From Actinomycetes bacterium (GTDB lineage Bacteria > Actinomycetota > Actinomycetes > Mycobacteriales > Mycobacteriaceae): a stretch of 64,000 bases of DNA. The notes below the pieces were generated by a model. That model had not been told where the DNA came from. It saw only the letters and a program-made list of their open reading frames with translations, and did no database searches. Shown here piece after piece: positions 32,087 through 41,691 of this stretch (position 1 is the stretch's first letter; each line of letters begins with the position of its first letter). A program made the translations under genes and the position numbers. The DNA lies in assembly GCA_023461275.1 (NCBI GenBank), contig JAEYMI010000021.1, forward strand, positions 1-64,000, in the 5' to 3' direction.

Positions 32087-33631
32087 TCAGCGCAGAATTC
32101 CGAGCAGTCTTTTCCTGGTCTTGGCCCGACCCGACAGGCGCCCGGCCTCCAGATCGGAGATCAGCGAGCGCACCGTTTCCTCGGAGTCGGACTTGTTGGT
32201 GCCGATGAACCCCGACGGTCCGCGTTTGATCCACCCGGTCACGTACACGCCGTCGACCGGTGTGTGTCTATCGGCCGCCTGCACATCGAGCACCCGTCCG
32301 TTGACGTGCGGGATCACGCCGCGCTCGACGTCGAACGGGAGACCGTCGACGGCAACGCCGCGATAGCCGATCGAGGTCAGCACCAGCCCGGTGTCGATCG
32401 TCTCGGAGTCATCGGTCGCGACCACGCTTCCGGTCGTCGGGTCGAGGCGATTGATCGTGACCTTCAGGCCGGTGACCGCACCGTCGTCGATGACAACTTC
32501 CTGCGGCGACCGGAAGAACGTGAACCGGATACGCGGCCCGGACCGAGGGTCGCGCTTGGCCACCTCGGCGAGCAGATCCAGCTTGGCGCGGGTGACCTCG
32601 TCGAGGGTTGTCGCGGCGCGGTCGAGATCGGCCGGGTCGACCACCACATTCGCGCCGCCGTCGATCAGTCCGATCAACTCGGGCAGGGTGAACGCCGCAT
32701 GCTCGGGGCCGCGGCGCCCGAGGACCACCACTTCGTCGATGGTCGACGACCGCAGCATCGCCAGCGCAGGGCGGGAGATGTCGGTGGTTTCGAGTCGGTC
32801 GGGGTCAGTGGTGAGGATGCGGGCAACATCGAGCGCGACGTTGCCGTTGCCGACGATGACCGCGCGCGTCGTCGACGACAGGTCCAGATCGATCCCGACG
32901 TGGTCGGGGTGGCCGTTGTACCAGCCGACCACCGACGTCGCGCTGTGCACGCCCTGGGCGTCGATGCCGGGGATCTCGAGCCGACGATCGGTCGGTGCGC
33001 CGCCGGCCCAGATGATGCCGTCGTGCCGGGCGCGCAGATCGTCGAGGGAGATGTCGCGTCCCACCTCGGTGTTCACCAGGATCTCCAGCCGCGGGTTACG
33101 CGCGATCTCGTCGAACAGCTCCATCACGCGTCGCGTCGACGTGTGATCGGGTGCGACGCCGAAGCGCGCCAGACCGAACGGGCGGTCCAGCCGCTCATAC
33201 ATGGTGATCCGCACACTGCGGTGGCGCAGCAGATCGTCGGCCGCGTACATCGCCGACGGGCCGGACCCGACGATTCCGATCGACACCGGGCCGTCGACCT
33301 GCAGCGGCCGCGGTTTGTCGATGGGCGCCATCGGCAACCGCACCGCGTTCACCGGGAAGGTGGTCGACAAGGTGGGGTGCGAGGCGTAATGGTCGGCGTT
33401 GACCTCGGCGAATCGTGTCTGCGTCGGGGTCAGGCGATGCCCGGGAACAATCGCTCCGACGGGGCACGCACTGACGCACGCACCGCAGTCGACGCAACTC
33501 GACGGATCGACGTAGAGCATCTCCGACGTCGCGAAACCAGGCTCGTCGGGGGTGGGATGAATGCAGTTGACCGGGCAGGCGTAGACGCACGAGGCATCGC
33601 CGCAGCACGCCTGGGTGACGACGTGAGGCAT
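32087..33631 (-). CDS. fprB: Ferredoxin-fused ferredoxin-NADP+ reductase FprB-like
   Basis: 514 residues. The N-terminal ferredoxin domain (1-75) has two cluster motifs, CGDASCVYACP and CVDCGACVSACP, for a 7Fe-type pair of clusters. The rest is an adrenodoxin-reductase-like flavoprotein: FAD loop GIVGSGPSAMYAADDLL near 110-126 and NADPH loop VIVGNGNVALDVARIL. It moves electrons between NADPH and ferredoxin-type carriers. It starts 19 bp after the AurF stop on the same strand, so it is probably the electron source for that oxygenase. Confidence 0.92.
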   Translation of the reverse strand: MPHVVTQACCGDASCVYACPVNCIHPTPDEPGFATSEMLYVDPSSCVDCGACVSACPVGAIVPGHRLTPTQTRFAEVNADHYASHPTLSTTFPVNAVRLPMAPIDKPRPLQVDGPVSIGIVGSGPSAMYAADDLLRHRSVRITMYERLDRPFGLARFGVAPDHTSTRRVMELFDEIARNPRLEILVNTEVGRDISLDDLRARHDGIIWAGGAPTDRRLEIPGIDAQGVHSATSVVGWYNGHPDHVGIDLDLSSTTRAVIVGNGNVALDVARILTTDPDRLETTDISRPALAMLRSSTIDEVVVLGRRGPEHAAFTLPELIGLIDGGANVVVDPADLDRAATTLDEVTRAKLDLLAEVAKRDPRSGPRIRFTFFRSPQEVVIDDGAVTGLKVTINRLDPTTGSVVATDDSETIDTGLVLTSIGYRGVAVDGLPFDVERGVIPHVNGRVLDVQAADRHTPVDGVYVTGWIKRGPSGFIGTNKSDSEETVRSLISDLEAGRLSGRAKTRKRLLGILR

Positions 33632-33650
33632 GAGAGGGGGTGGCCGCCGA

Positions 33651-34661
33651 TCAGGACGCGGTGTACGCGGGTTCGCTGCGGTAGCGCGACGGCCGGCCGC
33701 CGATGCCGAGCGCACGCCACACGACGCGGGAGACCGGATTCATCAGCCCGCACTGGTCGGCAAGCATCCGCACATCGCCGAACACATTGCGCAGGAAGCG
33801 CTTTGATTCCGGTGAGCGCCAGAAGATCTCGCGCATCACCGAGCGGGGGATGTCGAACTCGTGCCGGAATGAGGGCGGCGGGATCACGATGCTGTTGCAC
33901 AGGGCGCGCATCTCGATCGGCAACGCCACCGACAACGCGAACCGCTGCGGCCACGACTTCTGCGGGATGGTCTCGCGCAGGTGGTTGTGCGCGAATGAGA
34001 TGTGCCGGGCCTCCTCGGCCACGTGCAGCTGCATGATGGCGGCCATCAGCGGATGCAGGTCTGCCGAACTGCGCAGGAAGTCCTTCTGGATGTGATCGAT
34101 CGGTTCCTCGCCACCGAGGATGCCGATGAAGAACAGCGTCGGGAACACCGTCGAATAGAGCGGGGTGGTGATCGACGCGCGGCGATGGCTGCGCCGCATA
34201 CCCGGCACGCTGGGATCAACGCGGTTGACGAACTCCTGGAACATCGCCATGTGATTGCACTCTTCTTTGCATTCGTGCATCAGATAGCGGAATTCCGGGG
34301 AGCTGTTGGGCAGTGAGAAAGCGAACTGCTGCAGGCCGCGGATCAGGATCGACTCGAACTGCAGGCCCACCTTGGCCACATTCGCCTGTCGCCACATGCC
34401 GATCTTGATCTGCTTGTCGACGGGCTGACTCTGGTACCAGGGGTGGCGGCCGATGGGGTCGACGTCCTTGGACAGAATCCAGCGTGGATCGTTCTCGACG
34501 ACGGCGTTCTGCGGGGCATCCCAGTCGATGTCGAGGTACGGGTCGAAGTTGCGGTGCACCGACGCCGACGACAAATCCTCGAGAACCTGCTGGTAGTTGT
34601 CGTCCGTCGACGCTTTATCTGTCGGGATGTAGCGAACGTTGCTCGCTGCCGCACTGGTCAT
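33651..34661 (-). CDS. AurF-family diiron oxygenase
   Basis: 336 residues, ferritin-like non-heme diiron fold. The metal ligand motifs are seen as HECKEECNHMAMF and, later, HVAEEARHISFAHNHL (ExxxH, ExxH pattern). AurF itself oxidises p-aminobenzoate to p-nitrobenzoate; mycobacterial relatives have unknown substrates, and M. tuberculosis carries a similar gene beside fprB-type reductases. It is the first gene of a two-gene operon with fprB. Confidence 0.88.
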   Translation of the reverse strand: MTSAAASNVRYIPTDKASTDDNYQQVLEDLSSASVHRNFDPYLDIDWDAPQNAVVENDPRWILSKDVDPIGRHPWYQSQPVDKQIKIGMWRQANVAKVGLQFESILIRGLQQFAFSLPNSSPEFRYLMHECKEECNHMAMFQEFVNRVDPSVPGMRRSHRRASITTPLYSTVFPTLFFIGILGGEEPIDHIQKDFLRSSADLHPLMAAIMQLHVAEEARHISFAHNHLRETIPQKSWPQRFALSVALPIEMRALCNSIVIPPPSFRHEFDIPRSVMREIFWRSPESKRFLRNVFGDVRMLADQCGLMNPVSRVVWRALGIGGRPSRYRSEPAYTAS

Positions 34662-34814
34662 CGTGGGCTCCTCTGGAGGTGGTGGGACGCGCGGAACGAC
34701 TGTTCACTGAAGTGTCGTGCGCCACGTCTAATTTGTCAACACACGATGGCACGTTTTCGAGTGTCGAGATGACGAACCGGGGATGTGTGACGGCGGATCG
34801 CTCGGCATAGCACC

Positions 34815-36689
34815 ATGGACGCGATGGACAAGATCCTGCTGGTGGTGCTCGCGGTGCTCGGCGTCGCCGCGGCCAATGTCATCGGCCCCCGTATCCGAGT
34901 CGCCCCGCCACTGATTCTCGTGGTCGTCGGGGCCGTCATCGGCATCATGCCGTTCGTCCCCGCGTTCTCGATCGACCCCCAGTGGATTCTGGTCGGGGTG
35001 CTGCCGCCGCTGCTTTACTCGGCTGCGGTCTCGTTCCCGGCGATGGACTTCCGTCGAGACTTCCGCGCGATCAGCGCGTTGTCGGTGGTTCTCGTGTTGA
35101 TCAGTTCGGTCGCGCTGGGCTTTCTGTTCACCCTGCTCATCCCCGGACTGTCGTTGGCGGCCGGGGTGGCGCTCGGCGCCATCGTGAGCCCCACCGATGC
35201 GGTCGCCACCAACATCGCCGCTCGGCTCGGGGTGCCCAACCGTGTCATCGCGGTGCTGCGCGGGGAGAGCATGCTCAACGACGCCACATCGCTGGTACTG
35301 CTGCGCACCGCCATCGCCGCAGCAGGCACGTCGGTGGCCTTCGGTGGCGTCGCGCTGAACTTCATGTGGAGTGTGTTCATCGCGGTCGTCGTCGGGGCGT
35401 TGATCGGTGCGCTCAACATTTGGGTCCGCTCTCGGGTCGCCGACGCGACGGTCAACACGGCCATCTCGTTCACGGTCCCTTACCTGGCTTATCTGCCGGT
35501 CGAGGAATTGCACGGGTCGGGCCTGGTGGCGGCGGTCACCGCGGGCCTGGTGTCCGGCAGTGCCGCGGTCAAGTACCTGCCTCCGCAACACCGGGCCTCC
35601 GACGCGTTGAACTGGCGCACCGTCGAGCTGATCGCCGAGGGCGGGGTGTTCCTGCTGATGGGCCTGGAGCTGTGGGGGTTGATCGTCGACGTCCACAACG
35701 ACCACGACGGAGTGCAGCGAGCGGTGTGGACGGGTGCGGTCGCGTTGCTCGCCGCGCTGGCGATCCGGGCGGCATATGTGACGCCGTTGGTGTGGTGGAC
35801 CGATGTGCTGGCCCGACGGCGAGGCGACCAGGTCCGATCGCACCTGGAGGACTTCACCGCGTATCTGGTGGAGCGACAGAACCAGCCGTTGCCGCCCGAT
35901 CGCCGTCGACGGGGCCGGTTCTCACTGTGGTGGCGACGCGTGCGTCGACGCGTGCTGCGCCGACGCCCCGGGCCCGAGGGGATCTCACCGGAAACCGCAC
36001 GGATCGCCACCAACCGCATCACCCGCCGTATCGCCGACATCGACTACTACGCGTCGGCGCCGATCGGGCCTCGGGAATCCACCATCCTGGTGTGGGCGGG
36101 CATGCGTGGCGTGGTGACCGTGGCCGCTGCCCAGACGCTGCCCGCCGAGACACCGTCGCGTTCCTTGCTCGTCCTGGTCGCATTCGTGGTCGCGGCGATC
36201 TCGCTGCTGGTGCAGGGCGGCACCATCGGCTGGCTGGTCCGGATGCTCGGGGTTGCCGAGTCGCCGGCCGACCTTCGCGCCGAACATGAACGACTCCACG
36301 CCCAGTTGATCGGCACCGCTCGTGAGGTGATCGTGAGTTCTGATGCCCTGCAACGGTTTCCGGTTCTGGCCGCCCGGCTCGGCGACCTGGAGCGGGCGGG
36401 CACCGGTGACCTCGACAACGGTGAGCAAGCGGTGAACACAGACCGTCTTGACGCCGTCGATTCTGGCGTCGTTGGTGCCGGCGAGACGACGCGGGCGACA
36501 TCGGACCTCGATGCACGCCGTGCCTACCAGGACGTGCGGCGCGAGATCATCGATGCCCAGCGTCAGACGTTGCTCTACTTCCGCGACGAGGGCAGCTTCA
36601 GTTCTGAGCTACTCAGTCGTGAACTGAGCCAACTCGACGCCGAACAGATCAGCCTCGACATGCGCATCGCCGGCAACTTCGACGACTAG
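34815..36689 (+). CDS. CPA1-type Na+/H+ antiporter (NhaP-like)
   Basis: 624 residues, 12-13 membrane helices then a cytoplasmic tail. Family signatures include GAIVSPTDAVATNIAARLG and GESMLNDATSLVLLRTAIA with the ion-binding Asp. The tail from about residue 470 is hydrophilic and helical (LDARRAYQDVRREIIDAQRQ), as in SLC9/NhaP exchangers, where it serves in regulation. The start could be 34815 or the ATG at 34824. It is the second sodium/proton antiporter in the window after nhaA. Confidence 0.9.
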   Translation: MDAMDKILLVVLAVLGVAAANVIGPRIRVAPPLILVVVGAVIGIMPFVPAFSIDPQWILVGVLPPLLYSAAVSFPAMDFRRDFRAISALSVVLVLISSVALGFLFTLLIPGLSLAAGVALGAIVSPTDAVATNIAARLGVPNRVIAVLRGESMLNDATSLVLLRTAIAAAGTSVAFGGVALNFMWSVFIAVVVGALIGALNIWVRSRVADATVNTAISFTVPYLAYLPVEELHGSGLVAAVTAGLVSGSAAVKYLPPQHRASDALNWRTVELIAEGGVFLLMGLELWGLIVDVHNDHDGVQRAVWTGAVALLAALAIRAAYVTPLVWWTDVLARRRGDQVRSHLEDFTAYLVERQNQPLPPDRRRRGRFSLWWRRVRRRVLRRRPGPEGISPETARIATNRITRRIADIDYYASAPIGPRESTILVWAGMRGVVTVAAAQTLPAETPSRSLLVLVAFVVAAISLLVQGGTIGWLVRMLGVAESPADLRAEHERLHAQLIGTAREVIVSSDALQRFPVLAARLGDLERAGTGDLDNGEQAVNTDRLDAVDSGVVGAGETTRATSDLDARRAYQDVRREIIDAQRQTLLYFRDEGSFSSELLSRELSQLDAEQISLDMRIAGNFDD

Positions 36690-36740
36690 GTGCGGGTGTT
36701 GTGCTGGGTCGCAAGGCGTTTCGTCGAATTATAGGTGTGG

Positions 36741-37049
36741 TCAGTCCAGTAGGGCGGGCGCGGCCGACATCAACGTGACCACGAAGGATGCCAGCAGGAA
36801 CCATGAGGCGCCCTGCCAGATCTGCCATCTGCCGCCCAGTTGCCAACTCCGGTACGTCCGCCACAGGCAACTCAGCGCACCGATCAACATGACGATCGGT
36901 GTCGCGATGACCAGGATCGTCTGCAGCGGATCCGCCGACGCCATCGCCACGAGATAGGTGGCGATGGTGAAAACGACTGCGACGCAAGCATGTACAACGG
37001 CCTGGCGGATCTCCGGACCGTCGGTGGGGCGTTGATCGTGGTCGCTCAT
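36741..37049 (-). CDS. Small integral membrane protein of unknown function
   Basis: 102 residues with three predicted helices (VVFTIATYLVAMASA, ILVIATPIVMLIGALSCLW, WFLLASFVVTLMSAAPALLD). A conserved-looking WRTYRSWQLGGRWQIWQGAS loop lies between the last two. No family recognised. Convergent with the antiporter and divergent from the stress protein gene. Confidence 0.6.
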   Translation of the reverse strand: MSDHDQRPTDGPEIRQAVVHACVAVVFTIATYLVAMASADPLQTILVIATPIVMLIGALSCLWRTYRSWQLGGRWQIWQGASWFLLASFVVTLMSAAPALLD

Positions 37050-37259
37050 GTCACCTGTCCTGATTCGGGCAAACGCGGCATCGCGTTGCCATCGAGGTTA
37101 CCTGGACCTGGATTTCGACCCTCGGGTGGGTGAAATCCTTGTCGTGGTAGCGAATCAGGGCGTGGTGGTGACGAATCAGACGTATCGGGGATCGCCAAAT
37201 CGTTGCCGTTTGTCGCGGCCGGGTGGACGATTGAATCAAGGGGGCCGAGGTTGTTGTGA

Positions 37260-38138
37260 ATGAGAGAGGTGACGACAGTGACCACGATTCTTGTCGGCGT
37301 GGACGGATCGGAAGCTGCCACCGGTGCGGTGCGCTGGGCGGCGAAGACGGCTGAGGTCGAGAACGCGGAACTCAAGCTCGTCGGCGTCTACGACGCCAGC
37401 ACGAGCGACTACGCGCCGGGACTGATCATCCCCCAGGACGTGATCGATGCGATCAAGGCCGATGCCACGCAGGCGGTCCACGCGGCAGCCGACGTTGCCA
37501 AGCAGACCGCGCCGGGCGTCACGATCCACAGCAGCCTCGTCGAGGGCGATGCCGCACGCGCGCTGCTCGATCTCGGCAAGGACGCCGACATGATCGTGCT
37601 CGGCACCCGCGGGCTCGGCAGCGTCAAGGGCCTGTTCCTCGGATCGGTGAGCACCACGGTCGCGGCCCATCACCACGGTCGCGTCACGGTCGTCACCGGT
37701 GACGGCGGCGACGGTGCGGTGGTCGTCGGGGTCGACGACTCCAAGGTCAGCGACGTCGCCGTCAAGGAGGCCTTCCGTCAGGCCGCACTGCGTAACGCCA
37801 AGCTGATCGCGGTCCACACCTGGACGCCGCTGGACGCAGATGCCCTGCATGGCTACGGGATTGAGCCGGCTGAGGTGGAGCGCATGTCGGAAGAAGGCGT
37901 TGAGGCGATCTCCGAGCGGCTGGCCGGCTACAGCGCCGACTACCCGGATGTGGTCGTCGAACGCGTTGTGATCCCGGAGGAGCCGGCCAAGGCGATCGTC
38001 GAGGCCGCCGGCGACGACGCCCAACTGATCGTCGTGGGCAGCCGTGGCCGCGGCGGCTTCAAGGGCCTGCTGCTCGGGTCGACGAGCCAGAAGGTGCTGC
38101 ATCACTCGCACGGCCCGGTGATGGTGGTGCGAGCGTAG
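37260..38138 (+). CDS. Universal stress protein, two tandem USP domains
   Basis: 292 residues with two UspA domains, about 5-145 and 150-290. Both ATP-binding loops are intact: GTRGLGSVKGLFLGSVS and GSRGRGGFKGLLLGSTS, so both halves should bind ATP. Tandem USPs of this type are induced under hypoxia and nutrient stress in mycobacteria. GTGs at 37269 and 37278 are alternative starts. The 210 bp upstream hold no gene; I saw no clear DosR box. Confidence 0.92.
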   Translation: MREVTTVTTILVGVDGSEAATGAVRWAAKTAEVENAELKLVGVYDASTSDYAPGLIIPQDVIDAIKADATQAVHAAADVAKQTAPGVTIHSSLVEGDAARALLDLGKDADMIVLGTRGLGSVKGLFLGSVSTTVAAHHHGRVTVVTGDGGDGAVVVGVDDSKVSDVAVKEAFRQAALRNAKLIAVHTWTPLDADALHGYGIEPAEVERMSEEGVEAISERLAGYSADYPDVVVERVVIPEEPAKAIVEAAGDDAQLIVVGSRGRGGFKGLLLGSTSQKVLHHSHGPVMVVRA

Positions 38139-38176
38139 CCGACCGGGGATGTCCCTGCCGACTCGAGATCGGCGAA

Positions 38177-38194
38177 GCTCAAGCTCCCTTGAAG
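38177..38194. promoter_or_regulatory. SoxR box
   Basis: GCTCAAGCTCCCTTGAAG has the TCAAG-N4-CTTGA core and spacing of SoxR operators (consensus CCTCAAGTTAACTTGAGG). It is 21 bp upstream of the soxR ATG, so it probably serves autoregulation and drives the downstream MFS gene. Confidence 0.72.
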
Positions 38195-38214
38195 TTCCGC
38201 GTAGGATCGGGGCC

Positions 38215-38679
38215 ATGGGGTTGAAGAAGCTCGAACTGTCGGTGGGGGAGTTGGCGCAACGAGCCGGGATCGCGGCGTCGGCGGTGCGGTTCTATGAGGA
38301 TCAGGGACTGATCTTCAGTCGACGAACACCTGGTAACCAGCGCCGCTTCCACCGCGCGATGCTGCGTCGCGTGGCGTTCATCCGCGCCTCGCAGGCGGCG
38401 GGCATCCCGCTGTCGGTGATCGGCGAGGTGCTCGGCGAACTCGGCGACCACGAATCACCGTCGACGGCGATGTGGGAAGCGGCGTCCAAGCGCTGGATCT
38501 CCGACATCAACGAGCGAATCACCTTGCTGGAGAACATGCGCGACATGATCGGCTCGTGCGTGGGATGTGGCTGTCTGTCGCTCGGATCGTGTCACCTCCT
38601 GAATCCGGGCGACGAACTGAACAGCCTCGGACCCGGACCCCGGCGAATGATGTCGGATCAGGCCATCGACTCGAACTGA
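38215..38679 (+). CDS. soxR: Redox-sensitive transcriptional activator SoxR
   Basis: 154-residue MerR-family regulator. The winged helix (SVGELAQRAGIAASAVRFYE) and coupling helix are followed by the [2Fe-2S] cysteines 115, 118, 120 and 126 in CVGCGCLSLGSC, which sense redox-cycling compounds. ATG 38215 is preferred to an upstream in-frame start that would run through the SoxR box. The MFS gene starts 54 bp after the stop, matching the actinobacterial pattern in which SoxR controls exporters and oxidoreductases. Confidence 0.93.
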   Translation: MGLKKLELSVGELAQRAGIAASAVRFYEDQGLIFSRRTPGNQRRFHRAMLRRVAFIRASQAAGIPLSVIGEVLGELGDHESPSTAMWEAASKRWISDINERITLLENMRDMIGSCVGCGCLSLGSCHLLNPGDELNSLGPGPRRMMSDQAIDSN

Positions 38680-38733
38680 CCGGCCTGTCCGGCCCGAGAT
38701 GGCCGGTCATTACGCTGGCCTCATGGTCGAACA

Positions 38734-40035
38734 GTGGCACCGTCGATGAAGCAGATCCCCCGCGGGATCTGGGTGCTGCTCACCGCCAACTTCGTCATCG
38801 CACTCGGCTACGGACTCATCGCACCCGCCCTGCCGAGCTTCGCCCGTAGCTTCGACGTCGGCATCACCGCCGCGACCGCGGTGGTCTCGGCGTTCGCGGT
38901 CATGCGACTGCTGTTCGCGCCGGCCACCGGGCGGCTGGTCACGGCGTTCGGGGAACGGCGGATCTACCTCACCGGTCTGCTCATCGTCGCGGCGAGCACG
39001 TTGGCGTGCGCGTTCGCGCAGGACTACTGGCAGCTGCTGGTGTTCCGGGCCGCCGGTGGTATCGGTTCGACGATGTTCACCGTCTCGGCGATGGCACTGC
39101 TGATCCGCATGTCGCCCACCACGATTCGCGGTCAGGTGTCGGGCTACTTCTCCGCGGGATTCCTGGTCGGCAACATCACGGGACCGCTGATCGGGAGTGC
39201 GCTGGTGGGCTTCGGGCTGCGCATGCCGTTCGTCGTCTACGCCATCGCGCTGCTCGTCGCATCGGCAGTGGTCGCCACCCAGCTACGCGACGTCGGCGGC
39301 CGGCCGGAGCCAGGTGTCACGCCGGGTCACGGTGTGATGGCCTTGTCGACGGCGTTGCGGCTCAACACCTATCGCGCCATCCTCGCGTCGAACTTCACGC
39401 AGGGCTGGTCGTCGATGGGGATTCGCGTCGCCCTGGTGCCGCTGTTCGTCACCGATGTGTTGAACGAATCCCCGGCGATGTCCGGGGTGGTGCTGGCCGT
39501 GTTCGCGGCCGGCAACGTGGCCGCCATCATCATCGCGGGTCGCCTCTCGGACCGCGTCGGCCGACGCCGAATCATGCTGCCCGGCCTTGCCATCACCGCG
39601 ATCGGCACCGCTGCGCTCGGATTCGCGCCGAACCTCGGCGTCGCACTGGCGTTGTCGTTGGTGGCGGGCGCCGGTTCGGGTCTGTTCGCGCCGACGCACC
39701 AGGCCGCCCTGGCCGACGTACTCGGCAACCGGCAGCAGGGCGGTTCGGCGCTGGCGGCGTTCGGGATGGCATCGGACCTCGGGGCGGTCAGCGGCCCGGT
39801 GGTCGCCGGATTCGTGGCGGCGCAGTTCGGGTTCGGTCCGTCGTTCGTTCTGACCGGAGCCGTTGCTGCGGTGGCCTTTGTGCTCTGGCTGTTGGCCGAC
39901 GAGACCGCGCCGGAGGTGATCGGGCACGCACCGGCGAAACTGACCGGCGTCGAACCGCCAGTAGCCGAACCACCCGACCGAGACGACGGTAGCGGCCCCG
40001 ACACGGAAGACATTCCCGGTCGACGGCAGGTGTGA
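38734..40035 (+). CDS. MFS efflux transporter, likely SoxR target
   Basis: 433 residues, 12-helix DHA1-type transporter: LTANFVIALGYGLIAPALPS in helix 1, then RLVTAFGERRIYLTGLL in the helix 2-3 loop, and a hydrophilic C-terminal tail rich in Pro/Asp. Downstream of soxR on the same strand and probably co-transcribed. GTG 38734 and ATG 38746 are both possible starts. Its stop overlaps a GTG that could begin arcA (GTGA). Confidence 0.88.
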   Translation: MAPSMKQIPRGIWVLLTANFVIALGYGLIAPALPSFARSFDVGITAATAVVSAFAVMRLLFAPATGRLVTAFGERRIYLTGLLIVAASTLACAFAQDYWQLLVFRAAGGIGSTMFTVSAMALLIRMSPTTIRGQVSGYFSAGFLVGNITGPLIGSALVGFGLRMPFVVYAIALLVASAVVATQLRDVGGRPEPGVTPGHGVMALSTALRLNTYRAILASNFTQGWSSMGIRVALVPLFVTDVLNESPAMSGVVLAVFAAGNVAAIIIAGRLSDRVGRRRIMLPGLAITAIGTAALGFAPNLGVALALSLVAGAGSGLFAPTHQAALADVLGNRQQGGSALAAFGMASDLGAVSGPVVAGFVAAQFGFGPSFVLTGAVAAVAFVLWLLADETAPEVIGHAPAKLTGVEPPVAEPPDRDDGSGPDTEDIPGRRQV

Positions 40036-40064
40036 ACGGCTCCGACGCACTACCGTTGACATTC

Positions 40065-41291
40065 ATGGACGCACCGGTGACCGATTACACGCTGGGTTCG
40101 AACTCCGAGGTCGGGCGGTTGCGCGCGGTCATGTTGCATCGTCCCGGCGACGAACTCAAACGGCTCACTCCACGCAACAACGACCAGCTGCTCTTCGACG
40201 GTCTGCCCTGGGTGGCTCGCGCGCAGGAGGAACACGACGCGTTCGCCGAGGTGCTGCGCTCCCGCGGTGTCGAGGTGCTCCTGCTCGGCGACCTGCTGAC
40301 CGAGACCATCGCGCACAGCGGCGCCGCCCGCATCCAGGGGATCGCCGCCGCGGTGAGCCCCCGGCGCCTCGGCAGCCATCTCGCCGAGGAACTCGCCGGG
40401 TACCTGCGTGGCCTGGCGCCGGCGGAATTGGCCCACACGCTGATGGCCGGCATGACCTACGACGAACTGCCCGACACCCCGGCGACGGCGACGTCGTCGC
40501 TGGTGCGGCGCATGCATCACGGTCCAGAATTCGCCATCGACCCGCTGCCCAACCTGCTGTTCACCCGCGACAGCTCGTTCTGGATCGGCGCCCGTTTCGC
40601 CATCACCTCACTGGCGCTGCCCGCCCGGGTTCGCGAGACGTCATTGACCGACCTCATCTACGCGCACCATCCACGCTTCACTGGCACCCGCCGCGCCTAC
40701 GAGTCGCAGGTGGCACCGGTCGAAGGTGGGGACGTGCTGCTGCTGGCGCCCGGTGTGGTGGCCGTCGGTGTCGGCGAGCGGACCACCCCGGCGGGCGCGG
40801 AAGCGTTGGCGCGCAGTCTCTTCGACGATGGGCTCGCCCATACCGTGCTGGCCGTGCCGATCGAGCAGGCGCGTGCCTTCATGCACCTCGACACCGTCTG
40901 CACCATGGTCGATACCGATGCCGTGGTGATGTACCCCAACATCCGCGACACGATGTCGGCCTTCACCCTGCGGTACGTCGACGGTCGCGTGATCGTCGAC
41001 GGCGCACGGCCTTTCGTGGAAGCAGCGGCCGACGCCATGCAGATCGACAAGCTGCGCGTCATCGACACCGGGCTTGATCCCGTCACCGCCGAACGCGAAC
41101 AGTGGGACGACGGCAACAACACCCTCGCGGTCTCGCCCGGAGTGGTGGTCTCCTACAACCGCAACGCCGAAACCAACCGTCGGCTGGTGGATTCCGGCAT
41201 CGAGGTGCTCGAGATCGAGGGACGCGAATTGGGTTCGGGCCGTGGCGGTCCCCGATGCATGTCGTGTCCGCTCTCCCGGGACCTGATGTGA
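40065..41291 (+). CDS. arcA: Arginine deiminase
   Basis: 408-residue enzyme converting arginine to citrulline and ammonia. The guanidino-group motifs are seen (NNLLFTRDSSFWIG-like PNLLFTRDSSFWIG, VEGGDVL, FMHLDTVCTMVD) and the nucleophile Cys at about 398 (GGPRCMSCP). No arcB or arcC follows, so a full ATP-yielding pathway is not encoded here; M. tuberculosis Rv1001 is similarly isolated. A GTG at 40032 overlapping the MFS stop could add 11 residues. Confidence 0.93.
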   Translation: MDAPVTDYTLGSNSEVGRLRAVMLHRPGDELKRLTPRNNDQLLFDGLPWVARAQEEHDAFAEVLRSRGVEVLLLGDLLTETIAHSGAARIQGIAAAVSPRRLGSHLAEELAGYLRGLAPAELAHTLMAGMTYDELPDTPATATSSLVRRMHHGPEFAIDPLPNLLFTRDSSFWIGARFAITSLALPARVRETSLTDLIYAHHPRFTGTRRAYESQVAPVEGGDVLLLAPGVVAVGVGERTTPAGAEALARSLFDDGLAHTVLAVPIEQARAFMHLDTVCTMVDTDAVVMYPNIRDTMSAFTLRYVDGRVIVDGARPFVEAAADAMQIDKLRVIDTGLDPVTAEREQWDDGNNTLAVSPGVVVSYNRNAETNRRLVDSGIEVLEIEGRELGSGRGGPRCMSCPLSRDLM

Positions 41292-41659
41292 GCATTGCCG
41301 ACCTGCTGCGGGTGGACCCCGACGACGATCGGCCACCCTACGATCAGGTGCGGCTGGCAGTCATCGACGCGATCTCCCGCGGCGATCTGATGGTCGGCGA
41401 ACGCATCCCGACAGTGCGCAAACTCGCCGAAGACCTCGGGTTGGCGGCCAACACCGTGGCCCGCTCCTACCGCGAGCTCGAGGCATCCGGCGTGATCGAG
41501 ACCCGTGGGCGGCACGGATCGTTCATCAAGGCCGGGGCGTCGGCGACGATGGACACCGCTCAGCAGGCGACCGTCGAGCATGTGCGCAACCTGCGCTCCC
41601 TCGGCATCGACGACGTCACGATCGTGCAGCTTGTTCAACAGGCCGCCGACCGGACTTGA
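41288..41659 (+). CDS. GntR-family regulator, YtrA-type
   Basis: 123 residues with the GntR winged helix (PPYDQVRLAVIDAISRGDL, then IPTVRKLAEDLGLAANTVAR) and a short C-terminal dimerisation helix, the YtrA layout. The GTG start overlaps the arcA stop (GTGA), so it is translationally coupled. YtrA-type repressors often sit beside ABC transporters; none is visible here, so the target may be arcA itself or the BCCT gene downstream. Confidence 0.85.
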   Translation: MSIADLLRVDPDDDRPPYDQVRLAVIDAISRGDLMVGERIPTVRKLAEDLGLAANTVARSYRELEASGVIETRGRHGSFIKAGASATMDTAQQATVEHVRNLRSLGIDDVTIVQLVQQAADRT

Positions 41660-41691
41660 GAAATCGACGCATTGTTTGATTTTGTGAACGA

